Shown here: positions 1-13,180 of the stretch, one piece after another
Layout of the letters: the number at the start of each line of letters is the position of its first letter
Position numbering within the stretch: position 1 is the stretch's first letter
From: Firmicutes bacterium CAG:341
GTDB lineage: Bacteria > Bacillota > Clostridia > Oscillospirales > Acutalibacteraceae
Length of the DNA stretch: 64,000 nucleotides
Assembly: GCA_000434995.1 (NCBI GenBank)
Contig: FR895335.1
Span: 31,421 to 95,420, forward strand
Direction: 5' to 3'
Notes under the pieces: generated by a model
Database searches by the model: none
Seen by the model: only the letters and a program-made list of their open reading frames with translations
Told to the model about the DNA's origin: nothing
Translations under genes and position numbers: made by a program

Positions 1-17
1 ATTCCAACGCCCGTTTT

Positions 18-3000
18 TCATTCTGTTTTACCGTAATGTTCTTTTGCTTCGCTCATAATTTTAAGCGTTTCCCTGATTGTTTCAAGTGTTGCTTCAGTCG
101 GTTCGAGCTTAACTGCTATATACGGCCTTTTGGCAGCCGAAAGAGTAACCCTGCCTTTCATAAAAGCATTTAAAATTGCAACCGTCTTTATATCAGGCTC
201 ACTTGAATAAAACAAGATTGCTCCGTTTCGCTGAACAATATCTGTTATACCGAGCGATTTTGCACTGTTTCTTAAAAGTGCAATTTCAATAAGTCCCCAT
301 ACAGAAGCCGGCGGTGCACCGAAACGGTCAGTCAATTCATCATAAACATCCTGCGCGTCTGCTTCATTTTTAATACCTGCAATTCGCTTGTACATTGAAA
401 GCCTTTGCGAAGTTGAAATAATATATTCCTCCGGCAAATGCGCATCAATTTGCACATCAATAAGGCATTCTCTTTCTTCAGGTTCATCTTCGCTGATTTC
501 ACCTTTTTCCATTGCCACCGCTTCTTCCAGCAGTTTTAAATACATATCATAGCCGACAGCTTCCATATGCCCGTGCTGCCTGTTGCCGAGAAGTGAACCT
601 GCGCCTCTGATTTCCAAATCTCGCATTGCAATTTTGAAACCGGAGCCAAATTCCGTATATTCCCTAATGGCCTCAAGTCTCCTTGTTGCAATATCCGTAA
701 GTTCTTTGCCTCTTGTAAATGTAAAATACGCATACGCGCGCCTTGATGACCTGCCTACTCTGCCCCTGATTTGATGCAGCTGCGCAAGGCCCATTCTGTC
801 TGCATTTTCAATAATAAGCGTATTACAATTAGGCACATCCACACCCGTTTCAATAATAGTTGTGCAAACGAGAATATCAATATCACCTGAAAGCAAATCG
901 TGCCAAACCGACGAAAGCTCTTCTTCGCCCATTTGCCCGTGCGCAATTCCTACCCTCGCCTGCGGAATAGCTTTTTTTATCATCATAGCTTTATGCTCAA
1001 TTGTTTCCACATTATTATGCAGATAATAGCACTGTCCGCCGCGATTTATCTCACGCTCCATTGCTTCTTGCAAAACTTCAGCGTCGTATTCAATAACATA
1101 AGTTTGAACCGGGTGCCTTTCGCCCGGTGCTTCTTCAATAAGGCTCATATCTCTTATCCCGCTCATTGCCATATTTAGAGTTCTCGGAATAGGGGTAGCC
1201 GAAAGAGTAAGTACATCCACTCTCGGAAATTTCTCTTTAATTTTTTCCTTTTGTGCAACACCGAAGCGTTGCTCTTCATCAACTATAAGAAGTCCCAAAT
1301 CTTTAAACTTGACTGTTTTGCCCAAAAGTTTGTGAGTTCCTACTACCACATCAACCGAACCGTCAGCAAGGCCTTGCAGTATCTCTTTTTGCTTTTTTGC
1401 AGACACAAAGCGTGAAATCATTTCAACTTTAACCGGATAAGGTTCAAGCCTTTTAAGTGCAGTTTGAAAATGCTGCATTGCAAGTACCGTTGTAGGCACT
1501 AAAATTGCGCATTGCTTTGAATCACTTATACATTTAAACACTGCACGAAGTGCAACTTCAGTCTTGCCAAAACCTACATCGCCGCAAAGAAGTCTGTCCA
1601 TAGGGGCAGTTTTTTCCATATCGTGCTTAATTTCTTCACTGCACCTAAGCTGGTCATCCGTTTCATCATATTCAAAACGCATTTCAAAATCCCTTTGCAT
1701 ATCGGAATCTTCTGAAAATGCAAAGCCTTTTGTGCTCATTCGTTTAGCATAAAGTGCAATAAGCTCCTTTGCCATATCTTTAACGGAAGAGCGAACTTTA
1801 GCTTTTGTCTTTTTCCATTCACTTGAACCGAGGCGGTTTATTTTTACATTTGTATCATTCTTTGGGCCTATATATTTAGATACCAAATCAAGCTGTGTAA
1901 CAGGAACATAAAGGGTGTCCCCCTTTGCATAGCTTATTTTAATATAATCCTTTTTAACTTTATTAAGCTCAAGTGCGTGAATACCCTCAAACACACCTAT
2001 ACCGTGAATATTATGCACAATATAATCGCCCACCGTAAGTTCATCAAGCGAATGTATTGCATTTTTTGATGATGCTTTTTTAGCCTTTTTTGTGCTTTGA
2101 TTAGTTTTTGAATGGGTAATTACAGCAAGCTTCATATCGCTTATTTGAAAGCCGGATTGCACCGTACCGGTCAAAATATTTATGGCTTTCGGCTGTAATT
2201 TATCAGGCCTCTTTTCAAAAAACACTGTATTGATAAATCCCATATCTTCAATATCACTGCACAGTGCCTTGCCTGCCCTGACTGTTCCTGCCATTATGCA
2301 AACGGTATATCCGCCTTTAAAAAGAGGAAACAGCTCCTCTTTCAGTTGCGACAGCGTACCGCTCCACGCATTAAAACTTTGCACGCGAAAATTTGCAAGG
2401 TGGCGCACCGGTGTATCAAAACTGCCGCGCGGAAGAGAATCCATATATATTGCATTGTTTTTTTCATATATATCTGCAAGTTCATTAAAATCAAGTGAAA
2501 ATTTATCAAGCCCCTTGCACAAAGTTCCGTCTTCTACAAACCATTTAAGCTCTTCCAAATTAAGCTTTTCCTGCTTGAGCATTTTTTCCTTTACTCTTGC
2601 ACTTTCAATAACAAAAAGTCTGTCAAATTCATAATCAAATATTCCGTTTGACTTATAAATCAAAGGCAAATATTTATCAAGGCAGTTTAAATGCCCCTCC
2701 TGCCTTAACTTATCAATATCACTTTCAAGCTTTCCCCTTGCTTTTATGGCTTTGCCTTTTAAACTTTTTGAAAGTGCTTCAATTTTATCGGCAAGTTTCA
2801 AGTCATCTTCCACAAGGACTTCATTCGCAGGTGTAATTTCAATAAATTCAACACTTCCGCTCCGCCTTTGCGTATCAATATCAAAGCTTGAAATAGTATC
2901 TACCGTGTCGCCCCAAAATTCTATCCTTACCGGCTCGTTAAGATAAGTCGGAAAAATATCAATAATTCCGCCTCTGACTGCAAATTGGCTAGTTCCGTCA

Positions 3001-3494
3001 ACCTGGTCATATCTCGTATAACCTGCAAAAACAAGCTTTTTTTCAAGTTCGTTTATATTTATTTCGTCATTAACACTGATTTTGAATGTTCTTTTTTCAA
3101 GTTCTTCCGGTGGCATAGTGTATTGGCACGCTGCCCCTGCCGACATTACAATTGCAGAGTAATCGCCCTGCAATATTCTTGATAACACACCAAGCCTGAT
3201 ATGTTCAAAATCTCTGCTGACACCCGCAACCTCCACAAAAGTCATTTCTCTTGTAGGGTAAAGCAAAACTCCGTCTTGCAGCTCGCTTAAACATTCCTGC
3301 ACTTTTACCGCAGTTGCTTCATCGGGAGTAATAACAAATGCTTTCTTACCGTTTTGGCAAAGCGAATGTGCGGCAAAGCACTTTGCCACATCTGAAAGAC
3401 CTATAACCCCAACAGGAGCATTAAGGGTATTAACACTCTTGCTGAGGTTTTGAAATTCTTTACTTTTATTAAATTCATTAGAAAAACAGGACAA
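18..3494 (-). CDS. mfd: Transcription-repair coupling factor Mfd
   Basis: An ATP-dependent DNA translocase of 1158 residues, the usual Mfd length. It removes RNA polymerase stalled at lesions and recruits UvrA. The N-terminal third is the UvrB-like region. The RNA-polymerase interaction domain lies near residues 485-560 (begins VGDYIVHNIHGIGVFEG). The helicase core has Walker A GDVGFGKT near residue 636 and the DEEQ box near 738, then motifs SATPIPRTL and QIRGRVGRS. The C-terminal TRCF domain is complete. The start is a TTG at 3494 with AAGGTGAT a few bases upstream; no better in-frame ATG was found near it. It lies 38 bases downstream of pth on the same strand, the common pth-mfd order in Firmicutes, so the two are probably cotranscribed. 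The stop lies 18 bases from the window edge. Confidence 0.97.
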   Translation of the reverse strand: MSCFSNEFNKSKEFQNLSKSVNTLNAPVGVIGLSDVAKCFAAHSLCQNGKKAFVITPDEATAVKVQECLSELQDGVLLYPTREMTFVEVAGVSRDFEHIRLGVLSRILQGDYSAIVMSAGAACQYTMPPEELEKRTFKISVNDEININELEKKLVFAGYTRYDQVDGTSQFAVRGGIIDIFPTYLNEPVRIEFWGDTVDTISSFDIDTQRRSGSVEFIEITPANEVLVEDDLKLADKIEALSKSLKGKAIKARGKLESDIDKLRQEGHLNCLDKYLPLIYKSNGIFDYEFDRLFVIESARVKEKMLKQEKLNLEELKWFVEDGTLCKGLDKFSLDFNELADIYEKNNAIYMDSLPRGSFDTPVRHLANFRVQSFNAWSGTLSQLKEELFPLFKGGYTVCIMAGTVRAGKALCSDIEDMGFINTVFFEKRPDKLQPKAINILTGTVQSGFQISDMKLAVITHSKTNQSTKKAKKASSKNAIHSLDELTVGDYIVHNIHGIGVFEGIHALELNKVKKDYIKISYAKGDTLYVPVTQLDLVSKYIGPKNDTNVKINRLGSSEWKKTKAKVRSSVKDMAKELIALYAKRMSTKGFAFSEDSDMQRDFEMRFEYDETDDQLRCSEEIKHDMEKTAPMDRLLCGDVGFGKTEVALRAVFKCISDSKQCAILVPTTVLAMQHFQTALKRLEPYPVKVEMISRFVSAKKQKEILQGLADGSVDVVVGTHKLLGKTVKFKDLGLLIVDEEQRFGVAQKEKIKEKFPRVDVLTLSATPIPRTLNMAMSGIRDMSLIEEAPGERHPVQTYVIEYDAEVLQEAMEREINRGGQCYYLHNNVETIEHKAMMIKKAIPQARVGIAHGQMGEEELSSVWHDLLSGDIDILVCTTIIETGVDVPNCNTLIIENADRMGLAQLHQIRGRVGRSSRRAYAYFTFTRGKELTDIATRRLEAIREYTEFGSGFKIAMRDLEIRGAGSLLGNRQHGHMEAVGYDMYLKLLEEAVAMEKGEISEDEPEERECLIDVQIDAHLPEEYIISTSQRLSMYKRIAGIKNEADAQDVYDELTDRFGAPPASVWGLIEIALLRNSAKSLGITDIVQRNGAILFYSSEPDIKTVAILNAFMKGRVTLSAAKRPYIAVKLEPTEATLETIRETLKIMSEAKEHYGKTE

Positions 3495-3532
3495 TGCTTA
3501 TCACCTTATCCTTTCAATATATAAATATTAAA

Positions 3533-4135
3533 TTATGAATTATATTTATTCATAGCCTCATCAATTTTTCCTGCCACAATAAGCCTGATTGCTTTGGTTG
3601 AATTTTCAAGAGCAGACTTCAAATCAGCCTCCTGCTCTTTCGGAAACCTGCCCAAAACCCAAGCCGCCAAATCATATTCGGGATTAGGCTTTTTGCCAAC
3701 GCCTATCTTAACTCTCGGAAAATTTTCAGCACCTAAATGTGATATTATGCTTTTAATGCCGTTATGCCCACCGGCTGAACCTTTGCGCCTTATTCTTGTT
3801 TTGCCCACATCAAGCGAAATATCATCATAAATTACGATTACATTTTCTACCGGCACTTTATAATATTTTGCCGCTTCGCCGATAGCTTCGCCGCTCAAAT
3901 TCATCATAGTTTGCGGTTTCATTACAAGGCATTTTTTGCCCTCAACGGTCATATCCGCACATAATGCGTGGTGCTTAAGGCGCTTAATATCAACCCCTTC
4001 TTCAATAGAAAGTAAATCCATTGCAAGAAAGCCTGCATTATGCCTTGTCATTTCATATTTTGCACCCGGATTTCCAAGGCCGGCAATAATAAAGTCATAT
4101 TTGCTGCTTCCAAAATCCTTTTTCTTTAAAAACAT
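3533..4135 (-). CDS. pth: Peptidyl-tRNA hydrolase
   Basis: Cytosolic esterase that cleaves peptidyl-tRNA released by ribosome drop-off and so recycles tRNA. The 200 residues match the normal length. Visible family signatures are GLGNPGAKYEMTRHNAGF near the N-terminus, which contains the catalytic histidine; MNLSGEA; the IYDDISLDVGKTRIR segment; and GSAGGHNGIKSI. The start ATG has GAGGG upstream. The gene precedes mfd on the same strand. It is separated from the radical SAM gene upstream by a terminator-like hairpin, so it may depend on read-through or on a weak promoter not resolved here. Confidence 0.97.
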   Translation of the reverse strand: MFLKKKDFGSSKYDFIIAGLGNPGAKYEMTRHNAGFLAMDLLSIEEGVDIKRLKHHALCADMTVEGKKCLVMKPQTMMNLSGEAIGEAAKYYKVPVENVIVIYDDISLDVGKTRIRRKGSAGGHNGIKSIISHLGAENFPRVKIGVGKKPNPEYDLAAWVLGRFPKEQEADLKSALENSTKAIRLIVAGKIDEAMNKYNS

Positions 4136-4161
4136 AATATTCCCTCATTTATAAATATGGC

Positions 4162-4193
4162 AAAAGAGCGTGCAAACCTTGCACGCCCCTTTT
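4162..4193 (-). terminator. Intrinsic terminator after the radical SAM gene
   Basis: On the minus strand GCGTGCAA and TTGCACGC form an eight-pair stem with a three-base loop. It is flanked by A-rich and U-rich arms and followed by TCTTTT. It lies just after the stop of the radical SAM gene and before pth. Confidence 0.75.
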
Positions 4194-4207
4194 AAATTAT
4201 AATTTTT

Positions 4208-5638
4208 CTAATCTTCTGTCTTTTCAAATTCAGAAAATTCTCTTTCTTCATCCGGCTTTTCATAGTTGTACATATTTTCATCTTTAACATGCTTTGCGAT
4301 ATAATCATCACGGTTAAAGAGTTCATCCGCCTTAACTTTCCAAGCCTTTGCAGCAGCAATGGTCTTATCAAAAAGTTCATTAGCTGATTCAGGATGCTGC
4401 ATTTCAGTTGAATATGCGCCTGTTTCTGCAACCATTTTACTGATTGCACCCGGGTTATCAAGAACCGGGCAAGGGCGAAGCATATTATTTGAAAACGGCT
4501 GATTGCGCTTATAAGCCATAAAGAGCGGACTTTGAAGTGCTTCAAGAACAGAATGTTCCTTAATATTCACATTTGAATAGTGAACGAAAGCACAAGGTTC
4601 GCAGTCACCGTTTGAGTTAATATGGAAATAGTGGCGTCCGCCTGCAATACAACCCTGAACATACTCACCGTCATTCCAGAAATCAAGTGCAAAAATGGAC
4701 TTTGTATGCCTCCATTCGTGCATTTTTTTATACATTAAAGCACGCTGGTCAGGTGAAACCATAAGGTCAGTTACAGCACCGTTGCCTGTTGGCATATATG
4801 TAAAGAACCAAGCGAATTTAACACCATGGTCAATAAGCCAATCCATATACTCATCAGATGCAAGTACATCTGTGTTCTTACTTGTGTAGCAAAGTGATGC
4901 ACCAAAAGGAACACCCCTGTCCTTAAGCCTTTGCATTGCGGCAGTACATTTTTTAAATGTACCCTCTCCTCTGCGGAAATCGTTTTCTTCTTCATATCCC
5001 TCAATCGAAAATGCAGGATAGAAGTTTCCGACTTCCTTGATTTCGTCAGCAAAGCTGTCATCAATAAGTGTACCGTTTGTAAATGAAAGGAATGCGCAAT
5101 CCGGATTTTCACGGCAAAGGCGCATAAGGTCCTTTCTTCTCATTGTAGGCTCACCGCCGGTGTAAAGGTACATATATGTACCAAGCTCTTTACCCTCTTT
5201 AATAATTCTTGCAAGGTCATCATATGAAAGTGAGCTTGTGTGTCCATATTCAGCAGCCCAGCAACCTGTGCATTTAAGGTTACAAGCAGCTGTCGGGTCC
5301 ATAAGAATAGCCCAAGGTACATTGCAGTTATATTTTTCAATAGCTGCCATTCTCTTTGTATAGCTGTTGATTGCAACATTCATAAGCGGAGGAACAAGCT
5401 TTGTAAGTACATGTTCATCAGTATTGCAAATTAAATCTTCAGCAAATTTCATCCAATTGTTATTAGGGTCATCCATAACTTTATGAAGACCTGCATAAGT
5501 TGAACGATTTACTTTTTTAACATCAAATTTTTCTACGAGATTGAGAATTCTCGGTGCGTTTCTCTTGAAATCCTTGCGTGCATATTTAACAGCCTGTTCA
5601 ACTGCTACGCTTGCAACTTTTTCCTTGAAAGAAGCCAT
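4208..5638 (-). CDS. Radical SAM/SPASM-type protein, function unknown
   Basis: A 476-residue radical SAM enzyme. The cluster motif CNLKCTGC (CxxxCxxC) lies near residue 126, followed by the SAM-binding segment LYTGGEPTMR. A C-terminal SPASM-like region carries extra cysteines (CIAGG, CEPCAF, RPCPV) that could hold auxiliary Fe-S clusters. About 110 residues precede the radical SAM core, longer than in minimal members. The reading frame opens at a TTG (5662), but ATG 5638 is preferred because GAGAGGA sits six bases upstream of it. The gene has its own promoter and terminator and no neighbouring precursor peptide, so a peptide-maturase role is not supported by context. The substrate is not known. 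Confidence 0.85.
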   Translation of the reverse strand: MASFKEKVASVAVEQAVKYARKDFKRNAPRILNLVEKFDVKKVNRSTYAGLHKVMDDPNNNWMKFAEDLICNTDEHVLTKLVPPLMNVAINSYTKRMAAIEKYNCNVPWAILMDPTAACNLKCTGCWAAEYGHTSSLSYDDLARIIKEGKELGTYMYLYTGGEPTMRRKDLMRLCRENPDCAFLSFTNGTLIDDSFADEIKEVGNFYPAFSIEGYEEENDFRRGEGTFKKCTAAMQRLKDRGVPFGASLCYTSKNTDVLASDEYMDWLIDHGVKFAWFFTYMPTGNGAVTDLMVSPDQRALMYKKMHEWRHTKSIFALDFWNDGEYVQGCIAGGRHYFHINSNGDCEPCAFVHYSNVNIKEHSVLEALQSPLFMAYKRNQPFSNNMLRPCPVLDNPGAISKMVAETGAYSTEMQHPESANELFDKTIAAAKAWKVKADELFNRDDYIAKHVKDENMYNYEKPDEEREFSEFEKTED

Positions 5639-5702
5639 AACTAATCCTCTCTTAATCAACAAATATATTAAATGTATTTATAATTTTGCCGTCTATTATT
5701 GA

Positions 5703-5730
5703 ATTATATTACTTTTACTAAAAAAGTCAA
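5703..5730 (-). promoter_or_regulatory. Sigma-A-type promoter of the radical SAM gene
   Basis: Minus strand: -35 TTGACT (5725-5730), 16-base spacer, -10 TATAAT (5703-5708), about 65 bases before the start codon. Confidence 0.7.
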
Positions 5731-5751
5731 GTATAATTTTTTCTGCCGATT

Positions 5752-8832
<3,081 letters not shown>

Positions 8833-9450
8833 TTATCTGCGGTGCATTTTGCCCTCTTGGTAACCCTCTTGCTTAAGCGCAACACCTACGCTTTTCATAA
8901 GAATTATCAAATCAAGCTTTAATGACCAGTTATCACAATATATTTTATCATATTTCATTTTTTTCATAAGTGAGATTTCGTCTCGCCCGTTAATCTGTGC
9001 AAGCCCGGTAAGCCCCGGCCTAAAGCGGTATACCCCATATTCAAGCCTTAACCTGTGTGCTCTCATTTCGCTTGAAATAAGAGGTCTTGGCCCTACAAAA
9101 CTCATATCCCCTTTAAGAATATTCCAAAGCTGCGGCAGTTCGTCAAGACTTGTCTTTCTCAAAAACTTACCTACTTTGGTAATATACTGCTCCGGATTTT
9201 CCAAATCACCCGTTGCAACATTGGGTGTATTATTTTTCATAGTTTGAAATTTATAAATTTTAAACGGCTTGCCCTTTCTTCCACGCCTTTCGTGAGAGAA
9301 AAATACGCTGGTATTCGGTGTCAGCAAATTCGCAATGCAAATCACCAAAAACAAAGGCGACAGCACTATCAGCGCAATAAATGACACCACAATATCGAAA
9401 AGTCGTTTAAATTTGGTTGGGCCAAAATATTTTTTAAACTTCTCTTTCAT
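8833..9450 (-). CDS. Priming undecaprenyl-phosphate sugar-1-phosphate transferase
   Basis: A 205-residue bacterial sugar transferase of the short monotopic class. Such enzymes transfer a sugar-1-phosphate from a nucleotide sugar to undecaprenyl phosphate and so start exopolysaccharide, capsule or glycoprotein glycan synthesis. It has one N-terminal hydrophobic segment (about 20-42), the KIYKFQTM motif, the catalytic region DELPQLWNILKGDMSFVGP, and PGLTGLAQINGRD. The sugar specificity cannot be read from the sequence. It precedes lacZ and is not in a visible polysaccharide cluster, which is unusual for a priming enzyme. Confidence 0.9.
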   Translation of the reverse strand: MKEKFKKYFGPTKFKRLFDIVVSFIALIVLSPLFLVICIANLLTPNTSVFFSHERRGRKGKPFKIYKFQTMKNNTPNVATGDLENPEQYITKVGKFLRKTSLDELPQLWNILKGDMSFVGPRPLISSEMRAHRLRLEYGVYRFRPGLTGLAQINGRDEISLMKKMKYDKIYCDNWSLKLDLIILMKSVGVALKQEGYQEGKMHRR

Positions 9451-9516
9451 TTTTTATCTTCCATTCATCACATCTACTTTTTTATTTTAAACCATATAAT
9501 GTGTATAACTTTGAAG

Positions 9517-9545
9517 ATTATACCACATATATTCTAAATATGCAA
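9517..9545 (-). promoter_or_regulatory. Promoter of the sugar transferase-lacZ unit
   Basis: Minus strand: -35 TTGCAT (9540-9545), 17-base spacer, -10 TATAAT (9517-9522), about 66 bases before the transferase start. It is divergent from the lipoprotein promoter. Confidence 0.7.
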
Positions 9546-9571
9546 TTTTTTTATAACATTTTTTATTATTG

Positions 9572-9600
9572 TTGCCAACTTTACATTTTTTATATATAAT
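9572..9600 (+). promoter_or_regulatory. Promoter of the lipoprotein gene
   Basis: -35 TTGCCA (9572-9577), 17-base spacer, -10 TATAAT (9595-9600), about 90 bases before the start codon. It is divergent from the sugar transferase promoter. Confidence 0.7.
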
Positions 9601-9691
9601 AACAGAAATATACATTGTGTGCAAAGCATACAGATTTTACATATAAATGCACATAATGTCAACAATTATTTTTATACAGGTGGTATTAACT

Positions 9692-10279
9692 ATGAAAAAA
9701 ACTTTAAGTATTATCCTTTGCTTAGCACTCGTAATTTTAAGCTTTACAGCTTGTTCTTCATCAAATGCATTGACGGAAGAAAATGTTACAAAAACAGTAG
9801 ATACAAGCTTCGAGGCACTAAAGGAATTTGACACTGACAAGCTTCAGAAATATGTTGATTCATCAACACTTAACACTATCGCAAACTATGCGCAAAAGCA
9901 AGAGCAGTTTAAAACTCTCGGCCAAGCTATTTTTGAAAATTTAGATTATGAAATCAAAGATATTGATTTAGACAAAAAAACTGTTACAATCACGGTTAAA
10001 AACAAGGACCTTTCAGATGGTGCAAAAAAATTCGCCGAAGAAATAACAAGCGAATACAGCGGGGTGCAGCTTCTCGGCAAGCTCAATGATGTTTCATTCC
10101 TCAACACCAAATTAGCCGAACTTAAAGATTTAATTTCAAAAGCAAAAATGGAAGAAGACGGTATTGACATCACTTTAAACATTGAGCAGGGCAGTAAAAA
10201 TCTTAAACTTGCATTTGACGATACGGCAGAAAACGCAGTATCGGGCGGTGCATTAAATGCAATCAAATCACTGTCTTAA
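9692..10279 (+). CDS. Putative lipoprotein, function unknown
   Basis: A 195-residue predicted lipoprotein. The N-terminus MKKTLSIILCLALVILSFTAC is a signal peptide ending in a lipobox-like FTAC (the -3 residue is atypical), followed by a serine-rich stretch. The mature part is hydrophilic, lysine- and aspartate-rich and probably mixed alpha/beta; it resembles small extracytoplasmic NTF2-like lipoproteins of Firmicutes, but that is only an impression. ATG 9692 is chosen over an in-frame ATG 45 bases upstream because AGGTGG lies eight bases before it and the signal peptide begins there. It stands alone ahead of secA. No function is proposed. Confidence 0.85.
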   Translation: MKKTLSIILCLALVILSFTACSSSNALTEENVTKTVDTSFEALKEFDTDKLQKYVDSSTLNTIANYAQKQEQFKTLGQAIFENLDYEIKDIDLDKKTVTITVKNKDLSDGAKKFAEEITSEYSGVQLLGKLNDVSFLNTKLAELKDLISKAKMEEDGIDITLNIEQGSKNLKLAFDDTAENAVSGGALNAIKSLS

Positions 10280-10320
10280 CAGTTGTTTTAATATATAATA
10301 ATATAAATTTAAAAAAAATA

Positions 10321-10349
10321 GTGACAATATACCTTATTTGTGATATAAT
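10321..10349 (+). promoter_or_regulatory. Promoter of secA
   Basis: -35-like GTGACA (10321-10326), 17-base spacer, -10 TATAAT (10344-10349) extended by TGA. The start codon follows 34 bases later, with GAGGTG at 10370-10375. Confidence 0.7.
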
Positions 10350-10382
10350 GGCGAATGGTATAAATTGTTGAGGTGTAAAATT

Positions 10383-13130
10383 ATGGCAAATAAATTTGTT
10401 ACCGCCATTTTTGGCGATTACTCTAAAAAAGAAGTAAAAAAAGTAAAAAAGACAGCAGATAAAGTTCTTGCATTAGAAGAAAAATATGCGTCAATGAGTG
10501 ATAAGGAACTTACATCACAAACCGATATTCTTAAAGGCAGGCTTGCAAACGGTGAAACACTTGATGATATTTTACCTGATGCATTTGCTGTTTGCCGTGA
10601 AGGTGCGTGGCGTGTTCTCGGAATGAAGCACTTCCCGGTTCAAATCATCGGCGGTATCGTTCTTCATCAGGGCAGAATTGCCGAGATGAAAACAGGTGAA
10701 GGTAAAACACTTGTTGCTACTCTTCCGGCTTATCTTAACGCTCTCACAGGCGAGGGTGTTCATATTGTTACGGTTAACGATTATCTTGCAAAGCGTGACT
10801 CAGAGTGGATGGGTAAGCTTTATCGTTTCCTCGGCTTAAAAGTCGGCCTTATTATTCACGAAAAGTCAAATGAGCAAAGGCAGGAAGCTTACAATGCCGA
10901 TATAACATACGGAACTAACAACGAAATGGGATTTGACTATCTTCGTGATAATATGGTTCAGTATAAGGAAGATAAAGTACAGCGCGGCCATGTATTCGCT
11001 ATTGTCGATGAGGTTGACTCAATTCTTATTGATGAGGCTCGTACTCCGCTTATCATCAGCGGTAAGGGTGAGCAATCAACAGACCTTTATCGCCAGGCAA
11101 ATGCGTTTGCAAAAACCTTAAAAATGGTTAAGGTTGCAAAAATGGACGAAAAGCAAGATACCGAATCAACATATGACGGTGACTATATTGTAGACGAAAA
11201 AGCTAAAACCGCTACTCTTACACAAGACGGTGTTAAGAAAGCAGAAGAATATTTCCATGTTGAAAACCTTATGGATATGGATAACACCACTCTTCTTCAT
11301 CATATTGACCAAGCTATCAAAGCTAACGGCGTTATGAGAAGAGATATTGACTATGTTGTTGCCGACGGTCAGGTTAAAATCGTCGATGAATTCACAGGTC
11401 GTATTATGGAGGGCAGGCGTTATAACGAAGGTCTTCACCAGGCAATTGAAGCTAAAGAAGGGGTTAAGGTTGAACACGAAAGCAAAACTCTTGCTACTAT
11501 CACTTTCCAAAACTACTTCCGCCTTTATAAAAAGCTTTCAGGTATGACAGGTACAGCATCAACCGAAGCACCTGAATTTTCTGAAATCTACAAACTTGAT
11601 GTAGTTGAAATTCCTACAAACAAGCCGCTCGCAAGAATTGACCACCCTGATGTAATTTTCCAAACAGAGCGTGGCAAATATCATAATGTAATTGAGCAAA
11701 TTAAAAAATGTCACGAAAAAGGACAGCCTGTTCTTGCCGGTACAATCAGCATTGAAAAGAGTGAAATCCTTTCAAAAATGCTTAAAAAAGAGCATATCCC
11801 GCATAATGTACTTAATGCAAAGAACCACGAGCGTGAAGCTGAAATTATCGCACAAGCAGGTAAATTCGGTGCCGTAACAATTGCTACCAATATGGCAGGC
11901 CGTGGTACAGATATTATGCTTGGCGGTAATGCCGAATATCTTGCTAAAAGCGAAATGAGAAGAATGCAGTATACAGACGAGCTCATTGCCGAAGCAACAG
12001 GCTTTGCCGAAACAGATAACGAAGAAATAATTGAAGCAAGAAAGACTTTCCAAGAGCTTGAAGCTAAATACAAAAACGAGATTCAGGAAGAGGCTGACAA
12101 AGTAAGAGAAGTCGGCGGACTCTTCATTTTAGGTACAGAGCGCCATGATTCACGCCGTATTGATAACCAGTTAAGAGGTCGTTCAGGCCGTCAGGGTGAC
12201 CCAGGTGAAAGCCAATTTTTCTTATCACTTGAAGATGACCTTATGCGTTTATTCGGCGGTGAAAGAATGCAGGCTATGATGGCTCGCCTTACAGACGACG
12301 AAAATATGCCTATTGAATCAAAGATGATTACAAGAACAGTTGAATCATCACAGAAAAAGGTCGAGGGCAGAAACTTCGGCATAAGAAAGCAAACACTTCA
12401 ATATGACGATGTTATGAACCGCCAAAGGCAGCTTATTTACAAGCAGAGAGACCAAGTTCTTGACGGAATTGACCTTACAGATAAAATTCTTCAAATGCTT
12501 GATACAAACATTGAAGAAAATGTAAAGAACTATTTTGCAGGTGACCACAAAGCTGACTGGAATGTTGCCGGACTTAAAGAAAAGTACAAAGGCTGGCTCA
12601 CAACCGAAGATGATTTCAATGATGATATCGACATGCTTTCAGTTCAAGGTACAATTGATATGCTTCAAGACAGAGGTCATAAGCGCCTTGAAGAAAAAAG
12701 AGAGCTTCTCGGCGATGAAATGTTCCAAGACTTTGAAAGAATGGTACTTCTCAGAAATGTTGATGTACTTTGGATGGACCATATCGACGCTATGGATGAC
12801 CTTAAACAAGGTATTCACCTTCGCGCTTACGCACAGCAAGACCCTGTTGTTGCTTTCCGTATGGAATCATACGATATGTTTGATGAAATGACTGCAACAA
12901 TCCGTGAAAACACAGTAAGAATGATGCTTACAATTATGCCAAGGCGTCAAGAAGATGTTGAAAGAAAGGCAGTTGCAAAAGTAACAGCTACTTCATCAGG
13001 CGGTGACGATACAGTTAAAGCCACCCCTGTAAGAAAAGGAAAGAAAGTCGGACCTAACGACCCATGTCCTTGCGGAAGCGGCAAAAAGTATAAAAAATGC
13101 TGCGGTGCTCCGGGCAAATCTCAAAACTGA
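10383..13130 (+). CDS. secA: Preprotein translocase ATPase SecA
   Basis: The motor of the Sec pathway; it pushes unfolded secretory proteins through SecYEG. It has 915 residues, the usual size. Visible motifs are Walker A MKTGEGKT near residue 102, the DEAD-type [20 protein letters not shown], the preprotein cross-linking region, NMAGRGTDI and [13 protein letters not shown] of the second nucleotide fold, the helical scaffold, and a C-terminal zinc motif [14 protein letters not shown]. The start is ATG 10383, not an upstream TTG, because GAGGTG is spaced seven bases before it. Many secreted proteins in this window (subtilase, CHAP hydrolase, binding protein) would use this route. Confidence 0.98.
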   Translation: MANKFVTAIFGDYSKKEVKKVKKTADKVLALEEKYASMSDKELTSQTDILKGRLANGETLDDILPDAFAVCREGAWRVLGMKHFPVQIIGGIVLHQGRIAEMKTGEGKTLVATLPAYLNALTGEGVHIVTVNDYLAKRDSEWMGKLYRFLGLKVGLIIHEKSNEQRQEAYNADITYGTNNEMGFDYLRDNMVQYKEDKVQRGHVFAIVDEVDSILIDEARTPLIISGKGEQSTDLYRQANAFAKTLKMVKVAKMDEKQDTESTYDGDYIVDEKAKTATLTQDGVKKAEEYFHVENLMDMDNTTLLHHIDQAIKANGVMRRDIDYVVADGQVKIVDEFTGRIMEGRRYNEGLHQAIEAKEGVKVEHESKTLATITFQNYFRLYKKLSGMTGTASTEAPEFSEIYKLDVVEIPTNKPLARIDHPDVIFQTERGKYHNVIEQIKKCHEKGQPVLAGTISIEKSEILSKMLKKEHIPHNVLNAKNHEREAEIIAQAGKFGAVTIATNMAGRGTDIMLGGNAEYLAKSEMRRMQYTDELIAEATGFAETDNEEIIEARKTFQELEAKYKNEIQEEADKVREVGGLFILGTERHDSRRIDNQLRGRSGRQGDPGESQFFLSLEDDLMRLFGGERMQAMMARLTDDENMPIESKMITRTVESSQKKVEGRNFGIRKQTLQYDDVMNRQRQLIYKQRDQVLDGIDLTDKILQMLDTNIEENVKNYFAGDHKADWNVAGLKEKYKGWLTTEDDFNDDIDMLSVQGTIDMLQDRGHKRLEEKRELLGDEMFQDFERMVLLRNVDVLWMDHIDAMDDLKQGIHLRAYAQQDPVVAFRMESYDMFDEMTATIRENTVRMMLTIMPRRQEDVERKAVAKVTATSSGGDDTVKATPVRKGKKVGPNDPCPCGSGKKYKKCCGAPGKSQN

Positions 13131-13132
13131 TA

Positions 13133-13174
13133 AAATAAGGTGATGGATTAAAAATCCATCACCTTATTTTTTTT
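13133..13174. terminator. Bidirectional terminator between secA and the amidohydrolase
   Basis: A perfect 16-pair stem (13133-13148 with 13154-13169) has a five-base loop and is followed by a T run on the plus strand. The left arm begins with A residues, so it also works for the convergent amidohydrolase gene. Confidence 0.9.
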
Positions 13175-13180
13175 GCATTT

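Noticed and set aside
4140..4182. A separate promoter for pth inside the terminator region
   Set aside because: A TTGCAC/TATAAA pair exists but would place the start almost at the ribosome-binding site.
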